Made by a program: the position numbers and the translations under genes | Shown: positions 34,901 through 35,688 of the stretch, piece by piece | Layout of the letters: each line of letters opens with the position of its first letter | How positions within the stretch are numbered: position 1 is the first letter of the stretch | The notes under the pieces: model-generated | The model's input: the letters and a program-made list of their open reading frames with translations, nothing else | Databases searched by the model: none | Told to the model about the DNA's origin: nothing | Source of the DNA: Halanaerobiales bacterium | GTDB taxonomy: Bacteria > Bacillota > Halanaerobiia > B1SED10-174 | Direction: 5' to 3' | Assembly (NCBI GenBank): GCA_003551905.1 | Contig: PUNT01000246.1 | Coordinates: 1 to 35,688, forward strand | Length of the DNA stretch: 35,688 nucleotides

Positions 34901-35688
34901 TTATAAGATATAACGGCTCAGATCTTTGTCTTTTACTATACCTTCCAGTTCATCTTTTACAAATTTTGCATCGATAGGAATAGTTTTTCCAGAAAGTTCA
35001 GGCCCTTTAAAAGAAACATTCTCTAGCAATTTTTCTAAAACTGTGTGCAGTCTGCGAGCGCCTATGTTTTCCATCTGTTCATTTGCCAATCGTGCAATTT
35101 TGGCTATCTCTTCAATACCGGATGAGGTGAATTCAAGTTCCATGCCTTCTGTTTCCAGGAGGTCAGCGTATTGTTTGGTTAAAGCGTTTTGTGGTTCTGT
35201 AAGAATCTGCCGGAAGTGTTCTTCAGATAAACTGGTCAGGTTTACTCTAATAGGAAAACGTCCCTGTAATTCTGGGATGAGATCAGATGGTTTTGCTACA
35301 TGAAAGGCTCCGGCAGCTACGAAGAGGATGTGATCTGTTTTGACTGGACCGTACTTTGTCATTACAGTGGATCCTTCTACAACCGGTAATATATCCCTTT
35401 GAACTCCTTCCCGGGACACATCTGGTCCATGGCTTCCTTCCTGACCTGTTATCTTATCTATTTCGTCCAGGAATATAATTCCCATTTCTTCTACCCTGTT
35501 TCTGGCTTCATCTGCTGCTTCATCCATATCAATAAGTTTCTGAGCTTCTTGCTGTTTTAAGATCTCCCGAGCTTGTTTTATGGTAACTCTACGCTTTTTT
35601 TTCTTTTTGGGGAACATGCCTCCAAAAAGGTCCTGCATGTTTATACCCATCTCTTCTACTCCTGAGCCGGAGAAAATCTCCAGCATAG
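34901..35688 (-). CDS. hslU: ATP-dependent protease ATPase subunit HslU (ClpY), C-terminal part
   Basis: This is a 3' portion of about 262 codons. The start and Walker A lie beyond the right edge. It shows part of the HslU I-domain ([19 protein letters not shown]), Walker [27 protein letters not shown], sensor 1 region LFVAAGAFH and the [10 protein letters not shown] arginine-finger segment. Sensor 2 is [13 protein letters not shown], and the conserved C-terminal end DLSRYIL docks into HslV. HslU unfolds substrates for the HslV peptidase. Its neighbour on the off-window side is expected to be hslV. Confidence 0.95.
   Translation of the reverse strand, partial: MLEIFSGSGVEEMGINMQDLFGGMFPKKKKKRRVTIKQAREILKQQEAQKLIDMDEAADEARNRVEEMGIIFLDEIDKITGQEGSHGPDVSREGVQRDILPVVEGSTVMTKYGPVKTDHILFVAAGAFHVAKPSDLIPELQGRFPIRVNLTSLSEEHFRQILTEPQNALTKQYADLLETEGMELEFTSSGIEEIAKIARLANEQMENIGARRLHTVLEKLLENVSFKGPELSGKTIPIDAKFVKDELEGIVKDKDLSRYIL

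Overview
The window is ordinary core chromosome from a low-to-mid GC, endospore-forming member of the Bacillota. The gene order follows the well known rpsB-tsf-pyrH-frr-uppS-cdsA-dxr-rseP-ispG-proS-rimP-nusA-ylxR-ylxQ-infB-rbfA-truB-ribF-rpsO-pnp backbone. CodY, HslU, a proline T-box, dipicolinate synthase, SleB and CwlD all point the same way. Short EF-Ts, acidic tails on S2 and NusA, and ispG and nrnA inside the backbone suggest a clostridial or Halanaerobiia-type anaerobe rather than a Bacillus. That placement is inference, not proof. Almost everything is on the minus strand, so the native reading order runs from position 35688 down to 1. cwlD is the only plus-strand gene.

Reading in transcription order: (a) 35688-34102, the 3' part of hslU and codY, closed by a strong terminator. 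(b) 33998-30065, a compact chemotaxis cluster cheY-cheA-cheW-cheC-cheD. It sits where Bacillus subtilis has its fla/che operon, but with no flagellar genes and no sigD. (c) 30013-26865, a good sigma-A promoter, a structured leader, then rpsB, tsf, a terminator, pyrH, frr and a 65-residue PASTA-like ORF. (d) 26818-20834, isoprenoid, lipid and envelope genes uppS, cdsA, ytvI-like, dxr, rseP and ispG. (e) 20847-18225, a promoter inside the end of ispG, a proline T-box, proS, and an mgtC gene standing where polC is found in B. subtilis. (f) 18215-8131, a promoter and hairpin-bearing leader, then the transcription/translation cluster rimP, nusA, rnpM/ylxR, ylxQ, infB, rbfA, nrnA, truB, ribF, rpsO and pnp. 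(g) 8115-1, nfo and dinG (DNA repair), sleB, divergent cwlD, two polysaccharide deacetylases, dut, a glycine-zipper stress protein and the 5' part of dpaA. This end is enriched in spore formation and germination functions.

The genes work as growth-linked translation and envelope modules flanked by nutrient sensing (CodY), chemotaxis and sporulation genes. No intergenic stretch exceeds about 300 bases. The longest (20578-20833 and 29876-30064) hold the T-box leader and the rpsB promoter/leader. I saw no tRNA, rRNA, CRISPR array, insertion sequence, prophage or defence island. I found no convincing new multi-gene system. The most interesting items are the structured rpsB leader, the CwlD-GerMN fusion, the motif-altered deacetylase paired with an intact one, the rimP leader hairpin, the stripped-down che locus and the small conserved-looking ORF after frr. 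Start codons were chosen by Shine-Dalgarno spacing, so several differ from the ORF track; an unusually large share are TTG.
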